The notes: generated by a model from the sequence alone, not told the origin. A stretch of DNA of 64,000 nt from Aminobacterium colombiense DSM 12261 (GCF_000025885.1 NC_014011.1:1488001-1552000); one strand, 5' to 3'. Numbered from the stretch's first letter, positions 46,237 to 55,800 are shown. Made by a program: numbers and translations.

Positions 46237-47076
46237 TCATTGTTGCCGGCTTTCTAATTGTTTTAATCGGCGAAGGAGGCGAAGGTGCATGTCATGCCCC
46301 GTTCGAATAGCCACTATATGGGCATGTAAAGGCCGCCCCAACAACGCTATATCGCCGATAAGGTCAAGAATCTTGTGACGGACGAATTCATCAGAAAAAT
46401 AAAGGCCTCTTTTGTTTAGCGCCTTTTGTGAAGTCACAAGAACCGCATTGTCGAGACTTCCTCCCTTTGCGAGCCCTCGCTTTTTTAGAGTATCCATTTC
46501 CTCTTCAAGAGCAAAGGTGCGGCATGGAGCTATCTCTTTTAAAAAACCTTCCGCAGTCACCCTGAAGTCATAGATTTCAGTGCCGATGACCGGATTTTCA
46601 TATTCGATCACATAGGTAATAGAAAGACCCTCACCGGGCAATGCACAGATGATCTTTTTTTGAGTCTCATCTCTTTCTACAACAGGCACAAAGAGGCAGA
46701 GCGGATCTTCGTGATGCTCTGTTTCTACCAGTTCCACCTCGCTGAGCTTCTGCGCAAATGTCAGGGAGCCGCCGTCAAGAATAGGCATTTCAGGCCCACT
46801 TATCCTGATCAAAGCCTGGCCAATACCCAAAACATAAAGGGCTGCCATAAGGTGTTCTACGGTCCTGACTACTGTGTTATCAGGGAAAATTATTTCCGTC
46901 CCTCGGCCGCTTCCTTCAAAGACTGCATCCCTCAAGGGGTAGCGGCGGCCTCCAATTTCAAAAACTATTCCCCTTTTATGGTAAAAGGGAATTATTTCTG
47001 CCCTGCACGGTTCCCCGGAATGAAGACCCGTCCCTTGAAAAAAAACAGGGGTCTTTATGGTGCGCAAAAAGCTCAT
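46237..47076 (-). CDS. lpxC: UDP-3-O-acyl-N-acetylglucosamine deacetylase LpxC
   Basis: A 279-residue LpxC. It has [35 protein letters not shown] with the first zinc His at 75, and [17 protein letters not shown] with the second zinc His, followed by the catalytic HLRLLRRL region near the end. It performs the committed step of lipid A synthesis. The start overlaps the lpxD stop as ATGA. In some species LpxC and FabZ are fused; here they are separate. Confidence 0.96.
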   Translation of the reverse strand: MSFLRTIKTPVFFQGTGLHSGEPCRAEIIPFYHKRGIVFEIGGRRYPLRDAVFEGSGRGTEIIFPDNTVVRTVEHLMAALYVLGIGQALIRISGPEMPILDGGSLTFAQKLSEVELVETEHHEDPLCLFVPVVERDETQKKIICALPGEGLSITYVIEYENPVIGTEIYDFRVTAEGFLKEIAPCRTFALEEEMDTLKKRGLAKGGSLDNAVLVTSQKALNKRGLYFSDEFVRHKILDLIGDIALLGRPLHAHIVAIRTGHDMHLRLLRRLKQLESRQQ

Positions 47077-48122
47077 TTAGAATCTTCCCCGGATTCTGCC
47101 AATCTTTTTTCCAAAGCCTTAATTCGCGAAAAAAGTTCCGGCAGACGAAGATAGAGGGCCTGGGCCCTGAATTGCTCTTTATGGGGACGAGCGGGAAATC
47201 CTGATACTATTTCACCAGGAGGAACATCTTTAATGACTCCGCCATTGGCAGCTACCTGAGCTCGATTCCCTATCTTAACGTGGTCGCGCACACCGCTTCG
47301 AGCCGCCAATATAACCCCCTCGCCGATCTCTGCGCTTCCCGCAATGCCCGTCATGGCTACAACAATGCAATTATCACCGATGCGAGCGTTATGGGCAATA
47401 TGGACGTGGTCGTCTACTTTGGTTCCTTTTCCTATATACGTATCGTCGAGAGTCCCTCTGTCAATTGTGGTACAAGCCCCTATTTCCACATCATCGTCTA
47501 TAACGACCCCCCCGATCTGAGGCACTTTCTGCGGGCGCTCATCAGGATGGGAGGATGGAATAATGCCGAAGCCGTCGCACCCTATAATGGCGCCACTGTG
47601 GATCAATCCCCTCTCTCCAATGGTCACATTCTCATAAAGCACTGCCATGGGCTCAATATGCGTACCCTTTCCGACAGAACATCGCGCACCCACATAAACC
47701 TGAGCTTCCAAAATAGCCTCGTCATGAATTACAGCATTTTCCTCTATAACACAAAGAGGCCCGACATATGCCGTATCTGCAATGCGAGCATTTTCAGAAA
47801 CCACCGCTGAGGGATGAATCCCATAAGGGAAGGATTGGGGAATCTTAAAAAGATAAAGCAACCTTGCAAAGGCTTCCCTGGGTTTTTCTGTGACAATACC
47901 TTGTCGGGATTCTGTAAAAAATTTTTCAGGGGCTGCTAAAAAAGCTTCTGCAGACAGCATCCCCAGCTCTTTTTCTTCCCAGACCACACTCAAGGTCTTT
48001 TCTCCGCTTTTTTCGGGAGAAACAAGTCCCTTTACTGAAATATGAGGGTTCCCAATAACTTTCCCTCCAATATATGCTGCAATCTGACCAAGAGTCATGG
48101 GTGTGTCAGATATTTTGTCCAC
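47073..48122 (-). CDS. lpxD: UDP-3-O-acylglucosamine N-acyltransferase LpxD
   Basis: A protein of about 349 residues. An N-terminal uridine-binding domain begins [20 protein letters not shown]. The hexapeptide-repeat helix runs from [19 protein letters not shown], followed by [20 protein letters not shown] with the catalytic His. A C-terminal helix follows. It adds the second acyl chain. The GTG at 48122 has AAGGGGG about nine bases before it. A longer start at 48200 would overlap the upstream gene by 65 bases and code for residues of another frame. Confidence 0.94.
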   Translation of the reverse strand: MDKISDTPMTLGQIAAYIGGKVIGNPHISVKGLVSPEKSGEKTLSVVWEEKELGMLSAEAFLAAPEKFFTESRQGIVTEKPREAFARLLYLFKIPQSFPYGIHPSAVVSENARIADTAYVGPLCVIEENAVIHDEAILEAQVYVGARCSVGKGTHIEPMAVLYENVTIGERGLIHSGAIIGCDGFGIIPSSHPDERPQKVPQIGGVVIDDDVEIGACTTIDRGTLDDTYIGKGTKVDDHVHIAHNARIGDNCIVVAMTGIAGSAEIGEGVILAARSGVRDHVKIGNRAQVAANGGVIKDVPPGEIVSGFPARPHKEQFRAQALYLRLPELFSRIKALEKRLAESGEDSK

Positions 48123-48135
48123 TTTTGCTGCCCCC

Positions 48136-49380
48136 TTACAAGTTGCCGACCGCGCGAATACTCCATTGATCTTCGTCACGTTCGTCATAATGCAATTCAA
48201 TAGATAAAAACTCGTTTATTCGATAGCCTACGCCAAAATTACTGTAACTATCCTCACTAAACCGCCACCATGCGTAGGGTTCCTTGACCTTGCCAGTAAA
48301 CCAGAATCTCCACCATACTTCTCCTCCAGGATAGGCCAGTTCTGCCCCTAGGAGCATTCGTGGATGAACCTTCCACCGCGCCCCCCAGCGACTTTCAAGA
48401 TCAAAATCATTGGTGGAAAGAATCCACTCGCCATAAAGTTCAACATCCCAGCCACTTACAGGAAGGGATTTTCTGCCTATGTGAAGTCCCACCTCGGGAT
48501 ATTTATCATCCGTTCCACCGTAGGCGGCTGCCCACGCCTGAACAGTAAACCGGGAACTCTCTACAAGAGCATCTGCTCGTGAGATCTGCGCAGGGCGAAA
48601 ATCTACACTAACCTTGGCTTTTGAATTGACCACTATGTTGCGGTCTTCCAAGGCTTTTTCTGCCAGTTTTTCAATATCGTTCTTGTGGTGGGAAACCCAT
48701 TCTACTGGCAGACCTACAATGGGAAAAAGGCCCGACTGCAAATTATCTTTCAGATCAGACTGAAATGCAACAGGGAGGGATCCCGATTGGACGGATGGGG
48801 TTACAGCCAGAACAAAGGGTTGTTGCGGAAGAAAGGAAACTTTAAGGATGTTTGACTTGGCATTTGCCGGCAATTCCACAAAAACCGCGATATCCCAACC
48901 TGGAGCACGGGTTTCTGTCAGACTTCGTATCTCCCGTTTCAATGCCGTATCCGCCCAGGCCAGGGCAGCAAGGGGCACCCCATCGATGTGGGAATGGATG
49001 AGGGCTGGGAGAGAAACGGTATCCTCCTGAAACCATTTATCGCCAGGGGAAGGAAGGGATGGCATTTGCAATTCCACCTCCCAGGCCAGGGCTTCTTCAG
49101 CATGGGCTTTTACTTCAACTTGGTTGTTACGATAACGAGGCGACCTGAACACGTACCCCGTTAGCAATCGGTCCGCAACGAGAGTAAGCATCTTAAAGCG
49201 CTCTGACAAAGAGATGGAAGTATCCATCTCCCCCCAGACAGCACTCAGGCTTTTTTCCGCGCTTTCTGCCATCCATGCCGGCATTCCCTCTATATGAACG
49301 GCTCCGTAAAGAGGGAGCGACATAAAAAGAAGGGCCGCAGCCAGAAACGCAGCGGCTACAGCCCTGCTCTTTCTTGTCAT
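48136..49380 (-). CDS. Unknown outer-membrane-like protein between bamA and lpxD
   Basis: A protein of about 414 residues with a signal peptide ([20 protein letters not shown]). An N-terminal domain of mixed secondary structure runs to about residue 290. A C-terminal part of about 125 residues has alternating aromatic strands ([20 protein letters not shown]) and ends [21 protein letters not shown] read it as a periplasmic domain joined to a small beta-barrel or an outer-membrane-associated domain. No family is recognised. The ATG at 49380 is preferred over a GTG at 49395, whose ribosome site would be too close. It takes the place that skp/ompH holds between bamA and lpxD in Proteobacteria, so a chaperone or assembly role is an inference only. 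Confidence 0.7.
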   Translation of the reverse strand: MTRKSRAVAAAFLAAALLFMSLPLYGAVHIEGMPAWMAESAEKSLSAVWGEMDTSISLSERFKMLTLVADRLLTGYVFRSPRYRNNQVEVKAHAEEALAWEVELQMPSLPSPGDKWFQEDTVSLPALIHSHIDGVPLAALAWADTALKREIRSLTETRAPGWDIAVFVELPANAKSNILKVSFLPQQPFVLAVTPSVQSGSLPVAFQSDLKDNLQSGLFPIVGLPVEWVSHHKNDIEKLAEKALEDRNIVVNSKAKVSVDFRPAQISRADALVESSRFTVQAWAAAYGGTDDKYPEVGLHIGRKSLPVSGWDVELYGEWILSTNDFDLESRWGARWKVHPRMLLGAELAYPGGEVWWRFWFTGKVKEPYAWWRFSEDSYSNFGVGYRINEFLSIELHYDERDEDQWSIRAVGNL

Positions 49381-49398
49381 AATGGGCGATCTCACCCC

Positions 49399-51135
49399 TT
49401 AGAAAAGTTCTCCAAAACCAAAGTGGGTCTTGTTCTCATCTTCTCCCTGCGCGTAATCCAGACGAAGGTTCCCAAGGGGGGTTTTCACTCTTACCCCCAC
49501 ACCCCATGAGTCATGAAGATCTGAGAAACTGAAGTTGTCTTCTCCACGCCACGCATTGCCTATATCGTAAAAAAGCACAAATCCAAAGGCACTCTCTATA
49601 GGAATGCGGGCTTCTACGTTCGCGAGAAACATTTCATCCCCCTCAAACTCGCCGCCATCGTATCCTCGAAGAGAGTTCGATCCCCCTAAAGAATACCTTT
49701 CGGCAGAAGGAAGGACACCGGAAGAAAAGCCGGCCTTGATGCGGGTAGCGAAAATAGGTGGATTGTCTTCTTTCCCTAAATTGAAATCCAAAAAATCCCC
49801 TAATCCCATGACAGGAATATAGTAGCGACCCTGGGCCCAATATTTAGTGTAGGTCCAGTCAGCGCCCAACATATCCAGGGCATGTTCAACACTTAAATCA
49901 ATAATGTGGCCTTTGGAATAACTGAGGTATTCATCTAACGTGTTCCAGGTCAATGTCCCGATAACGGCAAAGGTGGTTCCCGTGGTCAGGTCATCAAGGT
50001 CTTCCTGGGTTCCGGCAGGCAGTTTTACGACATTAGAAACATCAACATCATGCCAATCAAGGGTCAGATACCAGCTTAGGCGTGGATCGAAACTGAACTT
50101 TTTACCGGCGCCAATATAGAACCCTACCCGTTCCTCATCGTATTCAAGGCGCTTTGCTCCCGCTCTGTAAAAGCCTCGCTCCTCATATACACGCTTGTAG
50201 GCGCCCACTTTCCAAGCATAATATATATCATCCATATAGGGCTCTGTATATGTCAGCCAGTACTGCTCGTTATCTCCCGTTTCAAAGCCTACTTCGGCAT
50301 TGTGCCCTTTTCCTCTCCAGTTGGAATCTCCATAAGATAGTCCGCCTGACCAGCCGCTTTCAGTGCCATGGCTTATGGAAAGCCCAACAGCAGCTGTCTT
50401 TTTCTCTTCTACCGTTACCACAACATTTGTAGCAAGGGGAGTATCTCCAGGTTCAAAGCCCACGTTCACATCTTCAAAAAAGCCCATCTGCTGAATTTTG
50501 TTAATGGAGTGGCGAAGCACAGTGGCATTAAAAAGGTCGCCTTTTTTAACCTTGATCTGGCGCTCTATGACGTAGCTCTTCGTCTTTGTGTTACCCTGAA
50601 TAATAATGTCACCTACAATAGGTTCCATAATCTGCACATTAATAATGCCGCCCTCAATCTGCACATCGGCAATTCGAGTCATGACGTAGCCATCTTTCTG
50701 ATATTTTTCTTGTATGCGTTCCAGATCGTGACGGAAAAAGACCCTGTTAAACACAGCTCCAGGCGCGGTGAAAACCAGTTTTAACAGATCTTCATCGCTA
50801 TAAACAGTATTGCCTGAGAACTCAATTTTATCTACCACTGGGTTTTCTTTCACCACATAGGTAACTCCAACGCCACCTTCCACAACGGCGAGATCCACAT
50901 CTACAAAAGAAAAAAATCCTAACTCATAAATTGCCTCTACATCTTTCTGAAGCTGTTCACGGTTTAATGGTTCTCCTATTTTCGTTCCAGTAGCCGAAAG
51001 GATGTGCTCTGATACCACATGCTCATTACCTCGTACATCCCGCGAAACGACAGGAGGCTCTTGAGCCCAAACTCCCAGAGACATGAACATCATAAAAAAG
51101 AAACACATTATCGATATAAAAACTGGTCGTTTCAC
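49399..51135 (-). CDS. bamA: Outer-membrane protein assembly factor BamA
   Basis: A 578-residue Omp85 protein. The signal peptide ends SLGVWAQ. About three POTRA units, containing KVKKGDLFNATVLRHSINKI and NPVVDKIEFSGNTVYS, are followed by the C-terminal barrel with LGGSNSLRGYDGGEFEGDE, the conserved RGY/RGF motif, and a terminal Phe. It is smaller than the five-POTRA proteobacterial protein. BamA folds and inserts outer-membrane barrels such as LptD and the SLH protein. It heads the LPS cluster. The GTG start is preceded by GGAAGGAGAG, part of a small inverted repeat CCTTCC/GGAAGG that could hide the site. Confidence 0.93.
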   Translation of the reverse strand: MKRPVFISIMCFFFMMFMSLGVWAQEPPVVSRDVRGNEHVVSEHILSATGTKIGEPLNREQLQKDVEAIYELGFFSFVDVDLAVVEGGVGVTYVVKENPVVDKIEFSGNTVYSDEDLLKLVFTAPGAVFNRVFFRHDLERIQEKYQKDGYVMTRIADVQIEGGIINVQIMEPIVGDIIIQGNTKTKSYVIERQIKVKKGDLFNATVLRHSINKIQQMGFFEDVNVGFEPGDTPLATNVVVTVEEKKTAAVGLSISHGTESGWSGGLSYGDSNWRGKGHNAEVGFETGDNEQYWLTYTEPYMDDIYYAWKVGAYKRVYEERGFYRAGAKRLEYDEERVGFYIGAGKKFSFDPRLSWYLTLDWHDVDVSNVVKLPAGTQEDLDDLTTGTTFAVIGTLTWNTLDEYLSYSKGHIIDLSVEHALDMLGADWTYTKYWAQGRYYIPVMGLGDFLDFNLGKEDNPPIFATRIKAGFSSGVLPSAERYSLGGSNSLRGYDGGEFEGDEMFLANVEARIPIESAFGFVLFYDIGNAWRGEDNFSFSDLHDSWGVGVRVKTPLGNLRLDYAQGEDENKTHFGFGELF

Positions 51136-51167
51136 ACGTAATCTCTCCTTCCGGGAAGGTGAAGTTT

Positions 51168-51797
51168 TTATTGTCTATTAATGATTATAGCAGGCCCTTC
51201 TTCTCGCAAGGCATTTTGCCCAATTTGCATAAGGGTCAAAATACGTTCTAGGGCAACAGGTTTTTCATCGCTTTTTTTCTGATCCTGGAAAACATGCTGT
51301 TCAGGTTCAAAAGAAATCTGTTTTTTGGGCTGGACAGGAACAAGTTTAAAACTTGACACAGTTGTAGCGGAAGGCAAAGGAATTTTTTCCAACTCGTTTT
51401 TTTGCTCTCTTTTTAAAGCTTCAAGGTTGCTTTCGCTCAGACTTTTCCGCAAGCCTGCTAAAACTGCTTTTTCATCAGAAGTTACCCATTCCAATATAAG
51501 ATCATCATTATTCATAACAATGTTTCTCTGACTATTGCCTATGGGAGCCGAAAGGGGGACAGAAAGAACACACAGGAAAAATATAGCCAGGGCCGCGACC
51601 CGACTTAAATCAACAACAAACATATTTCTTTTCGGCTGCTCATTTTCCGCAGCCAATTCCCACAGTTCCCTTCTTGCCTCTTCAAGCTCAGCCCTGGCGC
51701 ACTCCATTTCTGTCAGCGCATTATGCCACGCTTTGCTTTTTGACGCAGAAACACACCTTTCAAGCCATCTTACAACCCTTGCGATGCGTTTTTCCAT
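51168..51797 (-). CDS. Single-pass membrane protein, possible anti-sigma factor
   Basis: A 209-residue protein. About 60 cytoplasmic residues come first, mostly helical, with CVSASKSKAWHNALTEMECA. A single membrane segment VAALAIFFLCVLSVPLSAPI spans about residues 66-85. An extracytoplasmic part of about 120 residues follows, with LEALKREQKNELEKIPLPSA and a Gln-rich tail. No zinc-finger HxxxCxxC motif is seen and I cannot name a family. The topology and the place directly after a sigma-70 factor gene and before bamA are what an anti-sigma factor would show. That reading is an inference. Confidence 0.6.
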   Translation of the reverse strand: MEKRIARVVRWLERCVSASKSKAWHNALTEMECARAELEEARRELWELAAENEQPKRNMFVVDLSRVAALAIFFLCVLSVPLSAPIGNSQRNIVMNNDDLILEWVTSDEKAVLAGLRKSLSESNLEALKREQKNELEKIPLPSATTVSSFKLVPVQPKKQISFEPEQHVFQDQKKSDEKPVALERILTLMQIGQNALREEGPAIIINRQ

Positions 51798-51856
51798 ACT
51801 GCCATCACTCCTGAAGACACTGCCGTCATTATAACCCTCTCTTTACTTATCACTTT

Positions 51857-52447
51857 TTAGGTCTTCTTAGTGGTATGGTCGGGAAAAATCCAACTCCGAA
51901 GCCGTGCTACAGCATTTCGTCTGAGACGATATACGTGGCTAATATCAAGATCCTGTTTGTCAGCAACCTCTTTTGCCTCGCGTCCTTTATAAAACATCTC
52001 CCTTACTATTTCCCCTTCACGGTCAGGTAAATTCTTTATTTCCTGAGAAAGGGTAAGAAGGAGATCGTAGGTCTCATAAGAAAAATTGTCTTGTATTCTC
52101 ATGTCTTCATCGTCCATGGGAATAGGCGCCTTGGCCTCACTTCTCTGGAGAAAATTAACCATTTGTCCTTTTATGCGGTAAAAGGCATAGGTGGTAAATT
52201 TAAGCTGGCGCTCCGGCTCAAATTTATCTACGGATTTAATAAGCGCAACCATACCTTCCTGAATTAAATCGGGGTAGAGTGAAGGAGAGACATAGAATTT
52301 TTGAGCAAGCCAGAAAACAAGAGGCCGATAAGAAATAATCAGTTCCTCCCGGGCATCGTCATCTAAATGACAACGGGCCCAAAGCATCTCTTCTTTCTCT
52401 GGAGAAAGACGTAACTGGTTCTGTTCTTCATCCCATCTCCCGCTCAA
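51857..52447 (-). CDS. Sigma-70 family RNA polymerase sigma factor
   Basis: A 196-residue sigma factor. Region 2 holds FYVSPSLYPDLIQEGMVALI and KFEPERQLKFTTYAFYRIKG; region 4 holds EIVREMFYKGREAKEVADKQ and DISHVYRLRRNAVARL, a helix-turn-helix. Region 3 is absent or very short, as in extracytoplasmic-function and small group-3/4 factors. The region 2 is closer to group 3 (SigF/FliA-like) than to typical ECF. The gene precedes a single-pass membrane protein and bamA by 60 bases, so envelope functions are likely targets. Confidence 0.85.
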   Translation of the reverse strand: MSGRWDEEQNQLRLSPEKEEMLWARCHLDDDAREELIISYRPLVFWLAQKFYVSPSLYPDLIQEGMVALIKSVDKFEPERQLKFTTYAFYRIKGQMVNFLQRSEAKAPIPMDDEDMRIQDNFSYETYDLLLTLSQEIKNLPDREGEIVREMFYKGREAKEVADKQDLDISHVYRLRRNAVARLRSWIFPDHTTKKT

Positions 52448-52511
52448 AAAAAGCCTCCTCTCCCTATGCAGACATAACTATGGGAATTTTACCAGTTAGT
52501 TTCTATCTTGT

Positions 52512-53168
52512 CTAAGAAGAAAGGGGAAGTTGTTGAATGATTTCCCTCGGTACGTAAAGATGCATAGCATCGTTCAGAAAAGAAAGCATCATTACACTTC
52601 TGTAAGCGTGTATGGAAGAAATAGAACAATTATCGAGACGCATACGCCATACAAGGGAAGAGCTGACCTTTAGAAGTTCAACAAGGGCCGTACGTATAGA
52701 ACCTCCGTGGGCTATTACAAGGATTCGTTCTTCATCCCTTTTCAATATTTCATCAAGGATTTCCGCAACTCGCTGTCGAACCTCGTTAAAGGATTCCCCG
52801 CTCCTTGGGACAAGGGTTGAAGGATCTTTTCTCCATTGGCTATGCTCTTCAGAAAACCGCGCTTCAACCTCTGAGACAGAAAGTCCTTCCCATTCGCCAA
52901 AAGCAATTTCTTTTAGGCCTTCACGCACGTGAAGCACATTGCAGCTCTGCCGCGCTGCTATTATTTCTGCAGTCCGTCGTGCTCTGAGCAAAGGGCTTGA
53001 TACGATAAGATCTGCCTCAAAGGATGCCGCCAGGCGAAGGGAAACCCGATCAGCCTGCTCAAGGCCTTCCGCATTGAGAGGCACGTCGCTTTGCCCCTGA
53101 TACCTCATCTCATTATTCCAATCTGTTTGTCCGTGACGAATAAATAGTATCTGCTTTTTCAGTGCCAT
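52512..53168 (-). CDS. Histidine phosphatase (phosphoglycerate mutase-like) family protein
   Basis: A 218-residue protein with the phosphohistidine start LFIRHGQTDWNNEMRYQG, ADLIVSSPLLRARRTAEIIA and a second His in ILVIAHGGSIRT. This is the broad cofactor-dependent phosphoglycerate mutase / phosphatase family, where GpmB, CobC and similar enzymes are not separable by eye. It is followed by a terminator and the tRNA-Thr fragment. The end of the sigma factor gene is 65 bases downstream of its stop. Confidence 0.85.
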   Translation of the reverse strand: MALKKQILFIRHGQTDWNNEMRYQGQSDVPLNAEGLEQADRVSLRLAASFEADLIVSSPLLRARRTAEIIAARQSCNVLHVREGLKEIAFGEWEGLSVSEVEARFSEEHSQWRKDPSTLVPRSGESFNEVRQRVAEILDEILKRDEERILVIAHGGSIRTALVELLKVSSSLVWRMRLDNCSISSIHAYRSVMMLSFLNDAMHLYVPREIIQQLPLSS

Positions 53169-53220
53169 TTGAAATCCCCTTTTATGTTTTCATTCTGTGC
53201 CATTATACCGTTGCGCAATA

Positions 53221-53266
53221 AAAAAGGCTTTGGGCTTTTGCTCTAACAGCAATAAGACTCAAAGCC
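53221..53266 (-). terminator. Terminator left of the tRNA-Thr fragment
   Basis: On the minus strand GGCTTTG and CAAAGCC pair around a loop of about 27 bases with minor internal pairing, and TTTTTTATT follows. It lies just past the 3' end of the tRNA-Thr fragment, where the terminator of an original tRNA unit would stand. Confidence 0.65.
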
Positions 53267-53288
53267 TTTTATATTCTCTCTGCGGACC

Positions 53289-53337
53289 TGGAGCCAGCGG
53301 GCAAATTCGAACCGCCGACCTGCGCATTACAAGTGCG
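53289..53337 (-). pseudogene. 3' fragment of a tRNA-Thr gene (anticodon TGT), probable attachment-site remnant
   Basis: This 49-base segment matches the 3' two thirds of the intact tRNA-Thr at 55940-56015, including the TTCGAA T-loop and the encoded CCA end. Five of 49 bases differ, all of them G or C in the intact gene and A or T here. The anticodon reads TGT against CGT in the intact copy. The 5' half is missing, so it cannot be a working tRNA. It is in the same orientation as the intact tRNA, as expected for a displaced 3' end after site-specific integration. Confidence 0.75.
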
Positions 53338-53742
53338 ATTACAAGCCGAGGAACGTTGCCATTTGCAAGCCATCTTAAAAATCCCCACGTAAAATAGATA
53401 GATTTTAATTGCCTTGCGCTTTTATTGTTTTTATTTTACTTTGGCTGTATTATGCGACATACATAGAAGGTGTCAAAATGAAATTAACGGAGACACCAGT
53501 AAAAAGGCCGATTGCGTACCAGGTCGAAATGAGTGGAGAAAAATAAAGTACGTTTGCTACAGACATCCTATCACAAAAAGCACTTGATGCGAAAACTCGG
53601 GTTAAGGGCATACCTGATCGCAGAGCCCCCGAATTAATGGACAGTACAAAGAGACGATATAGTGGAGATTAGAGAGGTGCAAATATTACACACAGGATTT
53701 CAAACTTGAAGCAGTAAAACGTGTGAAAGGGAGGAAACATTA
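53338..53742. other. Low-density region with a transposase scar, upstream of the serine hydrolase
   Basis: No intact gene fits here. A short inverted repeat GGTGTC at 53469-53474 and GACACC at 53492-53497 is seen. At 53681-53743 an open frame of 20 codons reads KYYTQDFKLEAVKRVKGRKH, which resembles the N-terminal start of IS3-type transposase OrfA but has no start codon. Its stop TAA overlaps the hydrolase ATG. The rest is AT-rich and unassigned. Confidence 0.55.
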
Positions 53743-55767
53743 ATGAGAACCCGTAAGGCGTTGCCTGTTCTTATGAGTCTTTCGTGTGTTGTATTAATTC
53801 TTTTCATCTTCATCTTGCCGTGTTCTGGCAATGTCGTTAATTACCCGAACACAGTTTCGACCGCGAGAGAAATAATATGGAAAACTATTATATCCGGAGG
53901 GGGAAACTCCGCATCGGTAGCAGTGATGGACAGGGGCAATATAGTGTATTCGGAGGGATTCGGACCGGCAGACCGCTCACTTAACCGTCTCGTGGACAGA
54001 GACACCAGGTTCAATATAGGTTCGACGAGCAAAATGTTCGCTGCCGTAGCAATTCTGCTGCTGGCAGATGATGGTAAATTAAGCCTTGAAGACCCCGTGG
54101 TAAAGCATATACCTGAATTCGTAATGAAGGACCCCCGATACCGGGACATTACGGTGCGGATGCTTTTCAATCATTCTTCAGGCCTGCCTGGCTCCACATT
54201 TGTTTTTGGGTACAGGGCTGACGAGGATCACCAGACCCTATTGCTTGAAACATTGAAGAATGCGGTTCTCAAGCACACCCCAGGTGAAATGAGTATTTAC
54301 TGCAATGATGGTTTTACCCTGGCCGAGATAATCGTTGAGCGTGTTTCAGGAAAGTCATTCGCCTCGTTTGTCACCGAAAGGATATTTTCTCCCCTTGAAA
54401 TGCGGAACTCGGGTGAGAGTGTTGGCGTTACTGGAGGAAAGATTGCCGAATTCTACGATGAAGAGGGAAATAAATATCCCCCAGAGGTAGTTACGGTGCT
54501 GGGCGCAGGCGGGCTCTCCTCCACTCCGGAGGACCTCTGCCGGTTTGGAGACAGTTTTGCCCCCGGCGGAATGAACATTCTTTCAGATTCCTCGCTAAAG
54601 GATGTTCTGAAGGAACAGCCCACCCCCTTTTCTTCTTTATTGAAGGGGGATGCCCTTTTAGATGCCTTCGGTTGGGATTATGCACTCCTTCCAGCCTACC
54701 GGGAGAACGGGTACCAGGTTCTGGGCAAGAGCGGCGGGACCTTGTTCTATTCAACCAATCTCCAGATCCTTCCACAGGAACGGCTGGCGATTGCAGTGAC
54801 GTACTCCGGACAAGCTGGCGCCGCAAAAGCTACGCACCGTATTATGGAGGCGCTCATGAAGGACAAGGGGCTCCCCGGACCGAAACCGGTTTCTCCAGTC
54901 AAACCTCCAGAACCACAGCCCATTCCCGATGAGTTTTTGAAACTCGCGGGATTCTATGTAAACACACAAGAAGCTGTTCGCATGATCTTTGACAATGAGA
55001 GTCATACGCTGAACGTCTACTCCCTCGCTTCTCCTTCGGAAGACGAAGAAGCGAAAGAGAATAAAGAGAAGCCGATTCTTTCACTGGTTCACAACGGAGG
55101 CTTATTTCATGATTTTGCAACTGGTTACCGATATTACTTTCTCACGGGAGAAAAGACAGTTTATCTTGTCATGGAAGAAGTCCCGCAGTACGGGGCAGAT
55201 ATTCCCATGTACCAGAAGATTGATCCAGTAGAAAAACCAGAAAGTCTGTCGGTGGTAATGGACGGCAGGTTTTGGCTTATACGCAACGCCTCTCCCTTTG
55301 CGCAGCTTCCTGACGATCTGTTGGTAAAATCTGAAGAGTACGGCGATCTTCCCGGGTATGTGAAATTCTTTGGAGTGAACAGGGTGGAAACCCCCGATTT
55401 TGGGGCAATTGCCGCAACAGGCTTTCGCGATCAGTGCAATATCCAGCTTTTTAAGAAAGACGGCGCAATCCGTTTGAAGGCAATCCAGTTCGTCTATTCG
55501 AGCGAAGATATCGCAGGAACGCTAGTACCAGGGGAAAATACCATAGTGATCGGATCTGAGGGCGAAAACGAATGGAGGAAAGTCGAACAAGGAGGAATTA
55601 TGTCCATCGAAAAGCCCGCAAATGGCAGGGTGATCATTTTTCCCAGACGGCAGGTAGAGAAAGTTTACGACAGCATTATAGACAGCAGCGAAATATCCGT
55701 ACCCGGGGGAAGCCTGGTGTTCCTGGCGGGAGAACCGGGAGATTCTTTTTCGATAATAGTGCGGTAA
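53743..55767 (+). CDS. Serine hydrolase of the beta-lactamase/penicillin-binding family
   Basis: A 674-residue exported protein. A signal peptide or anchor ends LFIFILPCSGN. The beta-lactamase-type domain has the serine motif STSK near residue 92 and YCN near residue 186, both expected of class C-like hydrolases and D-aminopeptidases. A third motif is less clear. From about residue 400 an extra C-terminal part of about 270 residues of beta-rich sequence follows, of no known family. It could hydrolyse D-amino acid peptides or esters; resistance to beta-lactams is not implied. It is on the opposite strand to its neighbours, lies between tRNA-Thr sequences and has a GGGAGG ribosome site. It appears to be recently acquired. 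Confidence 0.85.
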   Translation: MRTRKALPVLMSLSCVVLILFIFILPCSGNVVNYPNTVSTAREIIWKTIISGGGNSASVAVMDRGNIVYSEGFGPADRSLNRLVDRDTRFNIGSTSKMFAAVAILLLADDGKLSLEDPVVKHIPEFVMKDPRYRDITVRMLFNHSSGLPGSTFVFGYRADEDHQTLLLETLKNAVLKHTPGEMSIYCNDGFTLAEIIVERVSGKSFASFVTERIFSPLEMRNSGESVGVTGGKIAEFYDEEGNKYPPEVVTVLGAGGLSSTPEDLCRFGDSFAPGGMNILSDSSLKDVLKEQPTPFSSLLKGDALLDAFGWDYALLPAYRENGYQVLGKSGGTLFYSTNLQILPQERLAIAVTYSGQAGAAKATHRIMEALMKDKGLPGPKPVSPVKPPEPQPIPDEFLKLAGFYVNTQEAVRMIFDNESHTLNVYSLASPSEDEEAKENKEKPILSLVHNGGLFHDFATGYRYYFLTGEKTVYLVMEEVPQYGADIPMYQKIDPVEKPESLSVVMDGRFWLIRNASPFAQLPDDLLVKSEEYGDLPGYVKFFGVNRVETPDFGAIAATGFRDQCNIQLFKKDGAIRLKAIQFVYSSEDIAGTLVPGENTIVIGSEGENEWRKVEQGGIMSIEKPANGRVIIFPRRQVEKVYDSIIDSSEISVPGGSLVFLAGEPGDSFSIIVR

Positions 55768-55772
55768 TTTGT

Positions 55773-55800
55773 CCGTTTTTCTCGTTTCCAACAAAAACGG
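55773..55800 (+). terminator. Weak hairpin after the serine hydrolase gene
   Basis: CCGTTTTT and AAAAACGG pair over eight bases with a 12-base loop, starting five bases after the stop. No T-run follows on the plus strand, so a classic terminator is uncertain. Confidence 0.35.

Noticed and set aside
48123-48200. Longer start for lpxD inside the upstream gene
   Set aside because: The extension is in another frame of the outer-membrane gene; the GTG at 48122 has AAGGGGG before it.
53289-53337. Functional tRNA-Thr(TGT)
   Set aside because: The 5' half is missing and no acceptor stem can form, so it was recorded as a fragment.
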